Numbered from the stretch's first letter, positions 26,016 to 35,173 are shown. The stretch: 64,000 nucleotides of DNA from Microbacterium sp. lyk4-40-TSB-66 (GCF_030209475.1 NZ_JARVRW010000007.1:62001-126000), one strand, 5' to 3'. Notes: generated from the sequence alone by a model not told the origin. Made by a program: numbers and translations.

Positions 26016-27038
26016 TTGGACGACGACACCCTCTTGGGCATACTCCTGCGCGGCCGGCCGGCGACGGTCGACGACGCGGCGCGGACGACGCACCTCGATC
26101 CCGAGCAGATCTCCGCGGCCATCGATCGGTTGCGCGAACAGGGACGCATCGGGGGCACCGGCCAGACTCTGGCCTACCCACCCCCCGCGCAGTGGATGAC
26201 CGAGGCGGTCTCGGCGCACACCCGTCGAGCTCGCGCCGCATCCGAGGACGCCATGTCGGGCATCGAGCGGATCCTCGAGAATCTTCCGACCGTGCTCAGC
26301 GCGTGGGTGGCGGGTGAGATCTCCACCGATCTCGTGCCCACGATTCTGCGCCACGGACCGTACGCCGTCGACAACATGATGTGGGAACTCCGAGGGGGAC
26401 CATCAAGCGAGTTCGTCGCCGTGCTGGGAAGCGTTGAGCGGCTGATGACCCCCACCAGCGAGCGGGCCGAGCGTTTCGGGGGTGAGTTGAAAGAGGACCA
26501 CAACCTTCGCGTCATCGTCCCCACCGCGGTGACCTCTGACGCGCGCGTTCTCGAGCGCATGTCGCAGTACGGCCCGCGAGGCCTCGAGTATCGGACGCTG
26601 GATAAGGTACCGGGCTGGTTCTGGGTCGACGGCGACCACATCGGCCTGCCGTATGTCTGGGGTGAGGCGGCTCCCACCAGTGTCCTCGGACTCCGTCACG
26701 AGGGGCTGGCCAACTTCGCTCGCGCCTACTTCGAAGAGCTCTGGCAACGCGCCGAGCCCCTGGAAGCGGAACAACACACGTGGAGCTCCCTCCTTCACCT
26801 CATGCTGCAGGGCTACACCCTCGAGAGCGCGTCGAACAACCTCGGCATCAACCCCCGCACCGGCCGACGTCGCATCGCTGCCGCGATGAGGCATTACCAA
26901 GCTCCCACTCTCTTCGCGCTCGGGGCGGCTTGGACCGCGGCCAGATCCGCTGGCGCGGGGGGTTCGAAGCCCTTCGCCGCACCGACACACCAGGGGGAGG
27001 CGGAACAATCCTCTGGATCGCGCGCCTCCGCCACATGA
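26016..27038 (+). CDS. HTH-domain regulator with LuxR-like C terminus (predicted)
   Basis: A 340-residue protein beginning at TTG 26016, with AGGA eight bases upstream. Residues 1-55 look like a winged helix (RPATVDDAARTTHLDPEQISAAIDRL). The middle resembles TrmB-type regulators. Residues about 255-300 (LHLMLQGYTLESASNNLGINPRTGRRRIAAAM) look like a LuxR-type HTH with a conserved spacing of hydrophobic residues. Two DNA-binding ends around a sensor-like middle is the pattern of some actinobacterial helix-turn-helix regulators. It precedes the 7-helix membrane protein gene (141-bp gap, same strand). Target and signal unknown. Confidence 0.65.
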   Translation: MDDDTLLGILLRGRPATVDDAARTTHLDPEQISAAIDRLREQGRIGGTGQTLAYPPPAQWMTEAVSAHTRRARAASEDAMSGIERILENLPTVLSAWVAGEISTDLVPTILRHGPYAVDNMMWELRGGPSSEFVAVLGSVERLMTPTSERAERFGGELKEDHNLRVIVPTAVTSDARVLERMSQYGPRGLEYRTLDKVPGWFWVDGDHIGLPYVWGEAAPTSVLGLRHEGLANFARAYFEELWQRAEPLEAEQHTWSSLLHLMLQGYTLESASNNLGINPRTGRRRIAAAMRHYQAPTLFALGAAWTAARSAGAGGSKPFAAPTHQGEAEQSSGSRASAT

Positions 27039-27179
27039 GGCGGGGCCGCCGGGGTGCCATGGAGTGCACCGCCGCACCTCGTTCGCTCCACCTCGACCAG
27101 CCAGCATTCGATGACGGGTACGGGCGCATTCGGATGCCGAACCCCGCTTGACGCGTCAGAATCACCGCGGGGAGAGTGC

Positions 27180-28121
27180 ATGGGATTGTCATTCGGGTTG
27201 CTGGTTGTCAGCGTCACGGTTGCCGCTGCTGTGGTGTCCGTGGCCGTGCCGCGCGTCGGCGCCCCCGGCTCGGCGATGTCGTTCCTGCGATTCGCCGCAG
27301 TGTCGGGCGTGTGCGCTGTCGGCTCCAGCACGATGTATTTCATCCACAACGCCGGCGGGGGCATCAGTGCGCTCATCATGGGCGATGCGTTGATGGTGCT
27401 CGCTCCGGCGCTCATGTACGTCGCCGTTCGCGCTCTCGAGGGCCGTCGGGTCAGAGGCGCGTTGAGCTATGCCCTCGCCCTTGCGTCGGTCGTCGCCACG
27501 GTGACCGCCCTGGTCCCCCTGCCGGCATCGCTCGCGGTGAAAGCGCTGGCGCTGTCGGTGGCGTGCGGGGTGGGGGCCTTGGCGGCTTGGCGATCGCGGA
27601 TCAGTCCGGCCGCGCCCATGCGGGTCATCGTGGCAGTGAACCTGGTCTATTCGTTGTACAGCGCGGCCCGCATCGTGGTGGGTATCGGAATGGGTTGGCA
27701 CTCACCACTGTTCCTCGCGGCGTTCTCGTTCGTCCCGACCACAGTGCTGGGTGCTCTCGCCGTGATGTCGATCGGTGGGGCGGTCCTGCGGTTGCGTCTC
27801 GAGCCTCGTGTGACCGAGACCGCCTCCGGGCGTCCTCCGGGTGTCGCCGTCGTACTCGGCGATTGGGACCTCGCCTCCGCCGCCTATGGGACTGAACGCA
27901 TGGGCAGGCTCCTCGCCGAGATGCGCACGGTAGCGCGGGCGATCGATCCCGACGCGAAGGACATCCCGCACGGTGTGATGCTCTCGGCACCCGACGCGGT
28001 CAACGCGATCAGCGAACGAGTGCGCACGAATCACCGATGGAAGCCCGATGAGGCCGTACTGCTCGTTGACGGAGCATCGACAGCGCATTCCGATCTTCCT
28101 CGCTCCGATGCCGATGGATGA
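27180..28121 (+). CDS. Seven-helix membrane protein with soluble C-terminal domain, paralogue of the gene at 51931
   Basis: A 313-residue protein: about seven hydrophobic segments in residues 1-215, then a soluble domain of about 95 residues. The ATG at 27180 follows GGGGAGA. Architecture and scattered motifs match the protein at 51931-52851: both have a membrane core with ALMVL(A/G)P, a small SxYxAARxxxxIG-like segment and a tail with A.AIDPxA followed by R.xHxWxxxE..LL. The layout resembles membrane sensors, but I find no GGDEF, kinase or other known output signature. It follows a predicted HTH regulator. No function assigned. Confidence 0.65.
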   Translation: MGLSFGLLVVSVTVAAAVVSVAVPRVGAPGSAMSFLRFAAVSGVCAVGSSTMYFIHNAGGGISALIMGDALMVLAPALMYVAVRALEGRRVRGALSYALALASVVATVTALVPLPASLAVKALALSVACGVGALAAWRSRISPAAPMRVIVAVNLVYSLYSAARIVVGIGMGWHSPLFLAAFSFVPTTVLGALAVMSIGGAVLRLRLEPRVTETASGRPPGVAVVLGDWDLASAAYGTERMGRLLAEMRTVARAIDPDAKDIPHGVMLSAPDAVNAISERVRTNHRWKPDEAVLLVDGASTAHSDLPRSDADG

Positions 28122-28473
28122 GGTGAGGGGCGCCGTCGGGCGACGGCACGCAGCCGGATGCCAGCGAGCACCCCGTCGGGACGCCGATCATCGTCGCCCC
28201 AAACGCCCCGAGGAACTCTCCCCCGGAGCCGACGCGGAACTGCGCGAACTGGTCGGGGCCACGTCAACTACGAAGATGGCCGACATCGACGCCACCTTCG
28301 GGACATGAAATGAACCCTCTCCGGCCACGGAACGCCGGACCCTGACATACGGGGTGCGGCGTCGCCCGGCCTCACGCAGGACCGCTCGCGGTGCGACACG
28401 GGATGGGTGTGGGCGCGGCAGACATGAGCGGCCACCGCCGTGATGCCGGCGGCCGCTCAGTCGGTGAGGAGGG
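28122..28473. other. Intergenic with a terminator hairpin
   Basis: No supported gene. The right side carries the strong hairpin at 28425-28459, serving the minus-strand secreted protein gene and possibly the convergent membrane protein gene. Confidence 0.5.
28425..28459. terminator. Terminator hairpin
   Basis: TGAGCGGCC (28425-28433) pairs with GGCCGCTCA (28451-28459), extended inside by CCGCCG/CGGCGG. It lies 15 bp after the stop of the minus-strand secreted protein gene. Confidence 0.65.
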
Positions 28474-29361
28474 TCAGGCGCAGCGGGCGAGGTATTCCTG
28501 CACGTCGGCGCGGGTGAGCGTCTTCAGCGCAGCGAGGTCGTGATGAGTGCGGAGGTATGCGCGGGCGAGGGTCGTGGCTTTTGCGACCGTCAGGGAGGAC
28601 CGGTCAAGGCAGGGGGCGGAGTCGAGCGGGTTCGTTCGCGGGGTGCGCAGGTCGGCGTCGATGCCGGTGATGGCGTCGTCGATGCTGGTGATCACGACGG
28701 TCTCGGCGCCTTCCATGGTCGGGCTGTTGCGCCACCACTGCGCCATCCCGCCCTCTCCGTCGGAGCCGAAGCCGACGACGTAGGAGGAGCCGAAGATGCC
28801 GGGTTGGGGGTCCAGCCCACGGATGGTGTAGTCCCCGTTCTCGTCGGTCATGGCGTCGAAGTACCCGTAGAGGTGGAGGTATGCCGAGACCGGGACAGTG
28901 ACACCATCGTCGGTCTTGACCTGGCCGCTGATGGTCGCACCCAGCGGCAACACGTACTCGGGGAGGACGAGCGTCGCGCCCGTGGCCACCGCGAAGGCCG
29001 TCCCTCGGCCGAACCTCGTGGTGGCTCCGAGATTGCGGGGCACGTGCACACCGTCCTCGACCTGCGCGGCGACGACGTATTCCACGCCGGAAATGACGCT
29101 AGCGGTGAATGTGCCGTCACCCGAGGTCGTCGCAACAACCGTGGGAGTTTCTGAGGTCACCGTCGGCGGGAAAAGGTACACCTCGGTGCCCGCGGCCGGT
29201 GGGGAGCTCGGAGGTCCTTCAAGAAGGACCTGACCATTGATGGTCCCGGTCGCTTCCGGGGTGTCGGCGTGGGCGGGGACGGCAACCCCGGAACCCACCA
29301 GAAGGGCGGCCGCCGCGACGGCAAGGGAATGTCGGATAGAAGCGCGCGAAAGCATGGACAT
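28474..29361 (-). CDS. Secreted protein with carboxypeptidase-regulatory-like (Ig-type) domains
   Basis: A 295-residue exported protein. The signal peptide is clear: MSMLSRASIRHSLAVAAAAL then a cleavage site after VPAHA. Mature part: GTINGQVLLEGPP and ATISGQVKTDDGVTVP each open a CarboxypepD_reg/CnaB-like beta-sandwich repeat, the second with DENGDYTIRGLDP. The last 50 residues are a helical segment with two cysteines (DSAPCLDRS, LARCA) that could form a disulfide. A GGGGGGA ribosome site is five bases before the ATG at 29361. No LPxTG or membrane anchor. Probably a surface or extracellular structural/adhesive protein. Confidence 0.75.
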   Translation of the reverse strand: MSMLSRASIRHSLAVAAAALLVGSGVAVPAHADTPEATGTINGQVLLEGPPSSPPAAGTEVYLFPPTVTSETPTVVATTSGDGTFTASVISGVEYVVAAQVEDGVHVPRNLGATTRFGRGTAFAVATGATLVLPEYVLPLGATISGQVKTDDGVTVPVSAYLHLYGYFDAMTDENGDYTIRGLDPQPGIFGSSYVVGFGSDGEGGMAQWWRNSPTMEGAETVVITSIDDAITGIDADLRTPRTNPLDSAPCLDRSSLTVAKATTLARAYLRTHHDLAALKTLTRADVQEYLARCA

Positions 29362-29507
29362 GAAGATCCCCCCGTGGGAGCACGGTGCCCCCATCAGTCC
29401 CGACCCTAGGGTGCCGACGCGGATGACGCTTCTACGCGTTCGAACTGTTCACGAACCTGGCTTCGCCTGGTGCGAAACCGAACGGTTTTGCACCGCGGGA
29501 CACTCCG

Positions 29508-30560
29508 TCAGAAATCGAGCACGCCGTCGATCGCCGTCTCGACCGGCGGGAGCCTTCCGGTGTCGAGATCTTCCATGAGGTGCACCGACGCATGGAGCGA
29601 CGGCATGAACCGCCCCGCGGCGTCGAAGACGCGGAGCGCCCGCCTCATCCGCCCGCCCGGGAAGTGGGGATGCCGGAAGCTGACCTCCACGCGCGTGTCG
29701 GGCCACTCCCCTCGCACATCGACCCGGGGTTCGCGCAGGCCACGGACGAGCGGTCCCGACTTTCCGGAGGGATCGGTCCAGTACCGTTCGAGGTCGGCGA
29801 ACTCGCGGGTCACCGCGGTGACCGCGTCCTCGATGTCGTCGGTGCGCACGCACGCCGGCCGCCACGACGCGCGCGGGTCGCCGATCGCGCGCGGGACGCG
29901 TTGCGGAACGAGCGCGCTCATCACCGTCATCATCTCGGCGTCGTCGACGGGGCGGAGGGTGAGATCGTGAATGCGAAGCTCACTCGGCAGCGCTCCCGGC
30001 GGGAGGACGATCTCGGCGGTCGCGTACTCCCACCCCTGTCGCGACCGGCGCGGCGGCTCCGTGTGGACGGCCACACGCGCGTCGGAGGCTCCGGCGTCGA
30101 TCGCCCACGCGACGCGGCGGTCGACCCGCATTCGATGCTCAGCGCCGTCGACCGAGCGGATCCGCACGTCGTCCGATCGCCAGGCGTCGGCCCTATCCGG
30201 GTCGCTCGAGGCTGCCGGATCTCGCAGCCAGAGACCGTGGACGGTCGCGCCGACCAGTTGAGCGTCGCCCAAAGACTCGACGATCCCCACCGACGCGTCC
30301 CGTCCGATGTGAACGGCGGCGCTGCGGCCGCGTGCGATCGCCTCGTCCTGAGCCTCTTGCGGGCGGTACACGACCCACGCACCCGTCGAGGTGGAGAGCA
30401 GGGTCATTCCGGTCGCACGAGCGCCGAGATCCAGGTCGGGCCACGTCGTCACCCGTTCCGGTTCGTCCGAGCACCGCACGAGGGCGACCGGCTCGTCCTC
30501 GGCGATCGAGATCGTCGCGTTCCCGACGCGCACCCGTTGCCACCCGTACTCCCCCGGCAT
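29508..30560 (-). CDS. Hypothetical protein
   Basis: A 350-residue soluble protein not assigned to a family. Strand-rich: MPGEYGWQRVRVGNATISI, TGMTLLSTSTGAWVVYRP, and several segments of WEYATAEIVLPPGALPSELRIHDL type. The C-terminal third has DIEDAVTAVTREFADLERYW and RHPHFPGGRMRRALRVFDAAG. No signal peptide or membrane segment. Composition matches core genes, so it is probably a conserved genus protein. Neighbours do not suggest a role. Confidence 0.65.
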   Translation of the reverse strand: MPGEYGWQRVRVGNATISIAEDEPVALVRCSDEPERVTTWPDLDLGARATGMTLLSTSTGAWVVYRPQEAQDEAIARGRSAAVHIGRDASVGIVESLGDAQLVGATVHGLWLRDPAASSDPDRADAWRSDDVRIRSVDGAEHRMRVDRRVAWAIDAGASDARVAVHTEPPRRSRQGWEYATAEIVLPPGALPSELRIHDLTLRPVDDAEMMTVMSALVPQRVPRAIGDPRASWRPACVRTDDIEDAVTAVTREFADLERYWTDPSGKSGPLVRGLREPRVDVRGEWPDTRVEVSFRHPHFPGGRMRRALRVFDAAGRFMPSLHASVHLMEDLDTGRLPPVETAIDGVLDF

Positions 30561-30697
30561 CCCCTCAGTCTCTCAGGAGGCCCATCGGCCCTGTCCCCTC
30601 CTCGCGCCGAGCTACACGGCCGCGGGTTCGGCGCCCGCTGCGCCGGGGCGTCATCCTCCCGCGGCGACAGCACCGCCCCTCATCCGGAGCCGATACG

Positions 30698-31417
30698 TCA
30701 CGCCCCGGGCGCGGCCAGCGGGGGAGCGTCGATCCACGCGTGCACGCGCGCGAGGAACGCCGCGTATCCGGCGGGGGTGCGCCCGACGAGGCGTCCCGAC
30801 GTCTCGACCTCGTGCACGTCGCTCGCGCGCTCGCGCGCGCCGATCGCCCGGGCCGCGCGTACGAGGGCGACGTCTTCGTGGGCCGCCAGATCCGGGATGC
30901 CACCGGCCTCGAGGTAGGTGCTCGCCCGCACGCCGAGATTGGCACCGTGCACATTGCCGGGCGGGCGGCCGCGGTGGTGCGTCGCGCGCCAGTACGCGAC
31001 GTGTCGGGCACTGAGGTCGGCGAAGTCGGGGCGGACGGTTCCGAGGACGAGGTCGACGCCGCCGCCGGCGAGGTCGAGCTGGTGGCTGATCCAGTCGGCG
31101 GGCACGACCGTGTCGGCATCCGTCATCGCGATCCAGGTGTCGCCGGGGCTCGCAGCCAGCAGCGACAGGGCGTACGCGACGCCGGTCCGACGCGCGGTGC
31201 CGACGCGACGCGCATCGATCTCGACGACCTCGACCGGCCATCGGCGCACGTGCAGCTCGGTCGCGTCGGTGCATGCGTCGAGCACGACGACCACGACAGC
31301 GACGAGGTCGGGGGTGCGCTCGCGCGCATGCGCCACCGCCCTCCCGACCGACGACAGACACCGCCCGATCAGGGCTTCCTCGTCGTGCGCGGGGATGACG
31401 ACCGTCACCGCTCTCAC
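30698..31417 (-). CDS. Family-2 glycosyltransferase
   Basis: A 239-residue GT-A fold glycosyltransferase. The nucleotide-sugar strand is AVTVVIPAHDEEALIGRCL, the metal-binding DxD-like motif is TDADTVVP near residue 95, and NVHGANLGVRASTYLEAGG with HEDVALV matches the acceptor region. No membrane segments. The GTG start at 31417 overlaps the stop of the PIG-L/methyltransferase gene (GTGA), so the two are co-translated. Together with the deacetylase-methyltransferase and acyl-CoA dehydrogenase-like genes it suggests synthesis or modification of a glycoconjugate. Sugar and acceptor unknown. Confidence 0.85.
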   Translation of the reverse strand: MRAVTVVIPAHDEEALIGRCLSSVGRAVAHARERTPDLVAVVVVVLDACTDATELHVRRWPVEVVEIDARRVGTARRTGVAYALSLLAASPGDTWIAMTDADTVVPADWISHQLDLAGGGVDLVLGTVRPDFADLSARHVAYWRATHHRGRPPGNVHGANLGVRASTYLEAGGIPDLAAHEDVALVRAARAIGARERASDVHEVETSGRLVGRTPAGYAAFLARVHAWIDAPPLAAPGA

Positions 31418-32934
31418 GGTGCGAGTCCGGCCTCGGTCGCCACCGACCGCGCCCCCGGGCGCGCGAACACCTCGAGGACGAAGTCCTCCTCCTCGTGCCG
31501 GACGAGGCGCACGAGGTCGGCCCGCTCGGCGAGCGCATCGTGGACGCTGTCGCCGCTGCGGGGGTACTCCGCGACCGGATGCCGCCAGTGGCAGGCCACG
31601 AGGTGACCGTCGGCGCTCAGTGACGCGACGGCGGCGGTGAGCCCGCGGTCGAGATCGGCCCCCGCCCAGTAGTAGGCGACCTCCGACAGCACCACGAGGT
31701 CGAACTCGCCCGTGGGCCAGTCGTCGGGGAGGGTGCCGCGGCGCAGCTCGACGTGCGCGGCGTCGGGCATCCGCCGGCGGGCGCGGTCGAGGGCGGCGGC
31801 GGCGAGGTCGACGGCGAGCACGCGGTCGCTCCGACCGGCCAGCTCCACCGTGAGCGCGCCCGTCGAGCACCCCGCCTCGAAGGTCGCCCGGTACCGTCGC
31901 CGCGGGAGGGCGGCGAGCAGCACGGCGCGCTTGCGCTCCTCGTACCAGCGCAAGTCGAAGCCCCACGGGTCGTCGTGCCGGGCGTAGATGTCGTCGAAGT
32001 AGGCCTGGCCGACGGTGGAGTCCGTGGCCGGAACGGGCGCCGCGGGGTCGGGCGCGGGCGGAGCCGGGGCCGGCGTCGGGGCAGAGGCGGGCGCCGCGGG
32101 ATCGGGAGTGGCCGGGAGCGGGGCTGGAGCCGGCTGACCGGTCGACCCGGCGCGCTCGGTCGCGGCGCGTGCGGCCGCACCCTCGGTCGGCTGCGGCGCG
32201 AAGAACACCTCGGCATCCCGCTCGAAATGCGCGCGCATGCGCTCGTGCACCATCGATTCGTCGCCGGGCGCCGGCGACAACGGCTGGAGCTGACTGGCGT
32301 GCGCGTCGAGGGCGCGGGTCTTGGCATCCCGCACACCGGAGTCGAGGACGAGACGCTCCGCGGCCTCCCACGGCAGATCGCCGGGTCCGCCCCAGTGCCA
32401 CAGCCAGATCGGGAACGCGCGCGAGCGCACGCCCCGGGCCGCGCACACCTCCTCGACGGTCTCGCCGACGACGCGGTGATCGCGGTGACCGTCTCCGCGC
32501 CAGGGCGACAGCACCAGCACGCGGTCGGAGCCGGCCCGGTCGAGCGCCTCGCCGAGGGCGATGGCGATGGCATCCCGATACCCGTCGGTTCCGCCGTCGG
32601 GAAGGCCGAGGAACAGCGGCTCCGCGCGGAGCCCGAGGGTCGCCGCGGCGGTGCGCACCTCGCGACGGCGCAGCAGCCCGAGCGTCGCGGGCGAGTGCGT
32701 GGGCGAGTCGGGGTGCGATCCCTCGCCATCGGTCACGACGACGAGGTCGACCGGGATGCCGCGGACGCCGGCCGTGGCCAGGATCCCCGCCGCCCCGAGG
32801 GTCTCGTCGTCGGGGTGCGCGGCGACCACGATCAGTCGGTCGACGTCGAGGTCGAGCGGTGGCAGGTCGCGGCGGAGAGCGGTGGTCCAGACGCCTTCGT
32901 CGGTACCCGGGTCGCGGTGGTCGAAGCTCACCAT
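31414..32934 (-). CDS. PIG-L deacetylase fused to a class I SAM methyltransferase
   Basis: A 506-residue two-domain protein. Residues about 30-250 are a PIG-L/LmbE zinc deacetylase: AHPDDE at 39-44 and HRDH near residue 150 supply metal ligands. A Pro/Ala linker (about 275-315) leads to a methyltransferase: FEAGCSTGALTVELA (SAM motif I), DLAAAALDRAR and FDLVVLSEVAYYW (motif IV), similar to NodS-type enzymes. PIG-L enzymes de-N-acetylate N-acetylglucosamine conjugates; fused N-methylation of the freed amine is an attractive inference. The ATG at 32934 overlaps the acyl-CoA dehydrogenase-like stop; the 3' end overlaps the glycosyltransferase start. Confidence 0.88.
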   Translation of the reverse strand: MVSFDHRDPGTDEGVWTTALRRDLPPLDLDVDRLIVVAAHPDDETLGAAGILATAGVRGIPVDLVVVTDGEGSHPDSPTHSPATLGLLRRREVRTAAATLGLRAEPLFLGLPDGGTDGYRDAIAIALGEALDRAGSDRVLVLSPWRGDGHRDHRVVGETVEEVCAARGVRSRAFPIWLWHWGGPGDLPWEAAERLVLDSGVRDAKTRALDAHASQLQPLSPAPGDESMVHERMRAHFERDAEVFFAPQPTEGAAARAATERAGSTGQPAPAPLPATPDPAAPASAPTPAPAPPAPDPAAPVPATDSTVGQAYFDDIYARHDDPWGFDLRWYEERKRAVLLAALPRRRYRATFEAGCSTGALTVELAGRSDRVLAVDLAAAALDRARRRMPDAAHVELRRGTLPDDWPTGEFDLVVLSEVAYYWAGADLDRGLTAAVASLSADGHLVACHWRHPVAEYPRSGDSVHDALAERADLVRLVRHEEEDFVLEVFARPGARSVATEAGLAP

Positions 32935-33974
32935 GCTCCGCCTCCCCGCACCACGTCGCCGCCGATCTTCGCGAGGTCGCGGGCGCCGTGGTGCTGCCGC
33001 ACGTACACCTGCAGGTCTGCCACCCGTCGCGCGTGCGCCTCGTCGGCGACGAGGGGCCGGGGACCGAGGGCATGGGCGGCCTCGGAGATCGTCGTCTCGA
33101 CAGCGTCGGCCACGACGGTGCGCGCGCGGGAGGCACGGAGTCCCTCGGATGCCGTGCCCCCGACGTCGAACGCCCGCACGGTCTCGACGAGAACGGCGCG
33201 AGCGGCCCACAGAGCCGTGTCCGCACGGCCCAGGTGCACGCGCGAGAGCTGATCTGCGCGGTCGCCCGCGGCGGCGTCGGCGAGCGCTGCGCGAAGCGGT
33301 ACGGCTCCTCCCCACCAGCACGCGGCGACCCCGACCCCGCCATGGGCGAAACCGGGCCGACGCAGGTACCACCCGGCATCCCCCACCGGCACGGCCCGCG
33401 CACCCTCGACGTCGATCGGGGCGCTGACGACGCGATCGAGTCCGCGGGCGTGCCACGGGCCCGAGCGGGCGGTCACGGCCGCGTCGCGCAGGTCGAGCGC
33501 GAAGAGCTGTCGTCGTTCGTCGTCGACCCAGGCCGTGACCAGTGCGCTGTCGAGGTCAGCGGCGAGCGAGCACCACGGCTTGGTTCCGTGAAGCGTCCAA
33601 ACGCCCGCGTCGTATCGCGCCTCGAGTCGCACGCCCGGTCCCTCTGCGGCGAAAACGCCCCAGGCGCCGGTCGCATCGAGGTCGAGGTCGAAGCCCGACG
33701 CGGCGGCCTCGTCGAGGATGGCGAGTGCGTCGAGGTGCGGCTCGAGCACGCGGGCGACGGCGACGTCGCGGGCCGCCACCGACGCGAGCAGCTCCCACGT
33801 CGCCGCAACCGACGCCGGTCGGGCGACGTCCACCGCCCATGCGAGGGTGGCGGCGGTGTCGGTGCCGAGGCCGTCGACGGCATCCGCGGCCTCCAGGGCG
33901 CCACGGACGCCCCCCAGGCCGGGGGTGTCATCGGGTACGAGCAGGGGGAACGCGGGATGGTCGCCGTCAATCAC
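32928..33974 (-). CDS. Acyl-CoA dehydrogenase-like protein
   Basis: About 348 residues if the GTG at 33974 is used; the start is uncertain and no strong ribosome site is seen. Family-like segments are LHGTKPWCSLAADLDSALVTAW (flavin/substrate strand region), AHGGVGVAACWWGGA and a helical C terminus with ALGPRPLVADEAHARRVADLQVYVRQHHG, the last matching the active-site end of acyl-CoA dehydrogenases. The N-terminal helical domain is short, so it may be a divergent member with a non-CoA substrate. First gene of the unit with the PIG-L/methyltransferase and glycosyltransferase. Confidence 0.7.
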   Translation of the reverse strand: MIDGDHPAFPLLVPDDTPGLGGVRGALEAADAVDGLGTDTAATLAWAVDVARPASVAATWELLASVAARDVAVARVLEPHLDALAILDEAAASGFDLDLDATGAWGVFAAEGPGVRLEARYDAGVWTLHGTKPWCSLAADLDSALVTAWVDDERRQLFALDLRDAAVTARSGPWHARGLDRVVSAPIDVEGARAVPVGDAGWYLRRPGFAHGGVGVAACWWGGAVPLRAALADAAAGDRADQLSRVHLGRADTALWAARAVLVETVRAFDVGGTASEGLRASRARTVVADAVETTISEAAHALGPRPLVADEAHARRVADLQVYVRQHHGARDLAKIGGDVVRGGGAW

Positions 33975-34170
33975 CTGGTCAGCATCCGCGCGCGTGCGTC
34001 TTTCGTGCAGATCCTTGACACCGCAGTCCGTCCCGGACAGGACGGGCGGACTCGCGCCGCACCCGGCCCTGCGGGCGGGGCGATGTCCGACGGGTCTCCA
34101 CACTCTTGGACCGAGGCCAGAATGACGTACGATTCATGCGGCGTCACGATCTCGCCGGGAAGATTCGAGG

Positions 34171-34539
34171 GTGCGGACGGTGCCGTTCCGGAGCAAACAC
34201 ACGTTGCAGGCTTGGCTCGACGAGCACGCGGCCAGCGGCGCCGACGGCGGCGGCGTGGCGTACGTCGCCGACCAGGAGGCCGTCGACGGCCGCGACAGCG
34301 GACTCGTGGTCTACCCGCTCAGCAATGCGACGACGTCGGTCTATCTGCAGGCCGTCGCGGTGGGGCAGCCGGACTGGCGCGTCACGATCGAGGCCCAGCC
34401 CGAGGTGACCGAATTGTCGCCGGAGGGTGTCTACGATCTGTGCCGCGAGCTCCGCAACGTCGCAGATCTCTGCGCGTTCCTGCAGGCCAAGTCGGCCGAG
34501 CACCTCATGAGGTGCCGCGAGGCGGACGCCTCGTCCTGA
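34171..34539 (+). CDS. Hypothetical protein
   Basis: A 122-residue small soluble protein starting at GTG 34171 after GGGAAG. It has alternating strand and helix (SGLVVYPLSNATTSVYLQAVAVG, then SPEGVYDLCRELRNVADLCAFLQAKS) and three cysteines. No recognised domain. It converges directly with the MarR gene, with no gap between the two stops. No function proposed. Confidence 0.55.
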   Translation: MRTVPFRSKHTLQAWLDEHAASGADGGGVAYVADQEAVDGRDSGLVVYPLSNATTSVYLQAVAVGQPDWRVTIEAQPEVTELSPEGVYDLCRELRNVADLCAFLQAKSAEHLMRCREADASS

Positions 34540-35022
34540 TCAGGCGGCGGAGGCGGCGTCCGTCGCGACGCCGTCGACTCGCTCGGCCTGTTCGCTCGCG
34601 GCCATCGTGGTCTGCAGGAGCAGCGCTGCGAGGTCGGCTTCGAGCTGCGGGTCGAGGTTTCGGATGATCCGCCGGCACGTGTCGTCGAAGCGCGCCAACT
34701 GCGACCACGGCTCTTTCGCCAGGTCGACGTCGAGGTGGATGTGATTGACACGCCGGTCGGTCTCGTCGGCCTCCCGGCGCAGGATCCCCCGTCGCACCAG
34801 GCGTTCCACCATCGTCGTGACGCCCGCCGACGTCACTCCGAGGTAGCCGGCCAGTTCTGAGGGCCTCACTCCGGGGTGTTCCCCGACGAACGACAACGCC
34901 TTCGCATCCAGCTCGTTCACGCCGAGTTGCTTGCGCGCTCGAACGGCAGCCGCTTCACGCTCTCGCGAGTAGTGCGTCAACGCTCCCATGAGCGGCGAGG
35001 ATTCGCCCGATTCCCCTGCCAT
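34540..35022 (-). CDS. MarR-family transcriptional regulator
   Basis: A 160-residue winged-helix regulator. Recognition helix region VRPSELAGYLGVTSAGVTTMVERLVRRG and wing ILRREADETDRRVNHIHLDV are clear. The last 40 residues are an Ala-rich helix. It is divergent from the small DUF7882-like gene; palindromes at 35130-35143 and 35164-35173 lie in the 240-bp space between them and are candidate binding sites. Ligand unknown. Confidence 0.85.
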   Translation of the reverse strand: MAGESGESSPLMGALTHYSREREAAAVRARKQLGVNELDAKALSFVGEHPGVRPSELAGYLGVTSAGVTTMVERLVRRGILRREADETDRRVNHIHLDVDLAKEPWSQLARFDDTCRRIIRNLDPQLEADLAALLLQTTMAASEQAERVDGVATDAASAA

Positions 35023-35129
35023 CGATCCGCTCCCCTCGTTCCGTGTGCTACCGAAACTATACCTAACGCCCTAAAGTTCCCCGGCTGACATTCACCAGGA
35101 ATGATTGTCAGGATACGTGATGATCAACA

Positions 35130-35173
35130 CAGTTATCTAACTGCGTTTACTATCTGCTAGGTTGATGATCATC
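35130..35173. promoter_or_regulatory. Two palindromes in a divergent promoter region
   Basis: CAGTTA-TC-TAACTG (35130-35143) and GATGATCATC (35164-35173), both perfect, in an AT-rich stretch between the MarR gene and the DUF7882-like gene. A MarR site is likely for the first; the second may be chance. Confidence 0.4.

Noticed and set aside
27180..28121. A diguanylate cyclase assignment for the seven-helix protein
   Set aside because: The soluble tail has no GGDEF or related signature; only the membrane layout is reminiscent.
28048..28308. A small plus-strand frame after the seven-helix protein
   Set aside because: It overlaps the end of that gene, has no ribosome site and no protein-like pattern.
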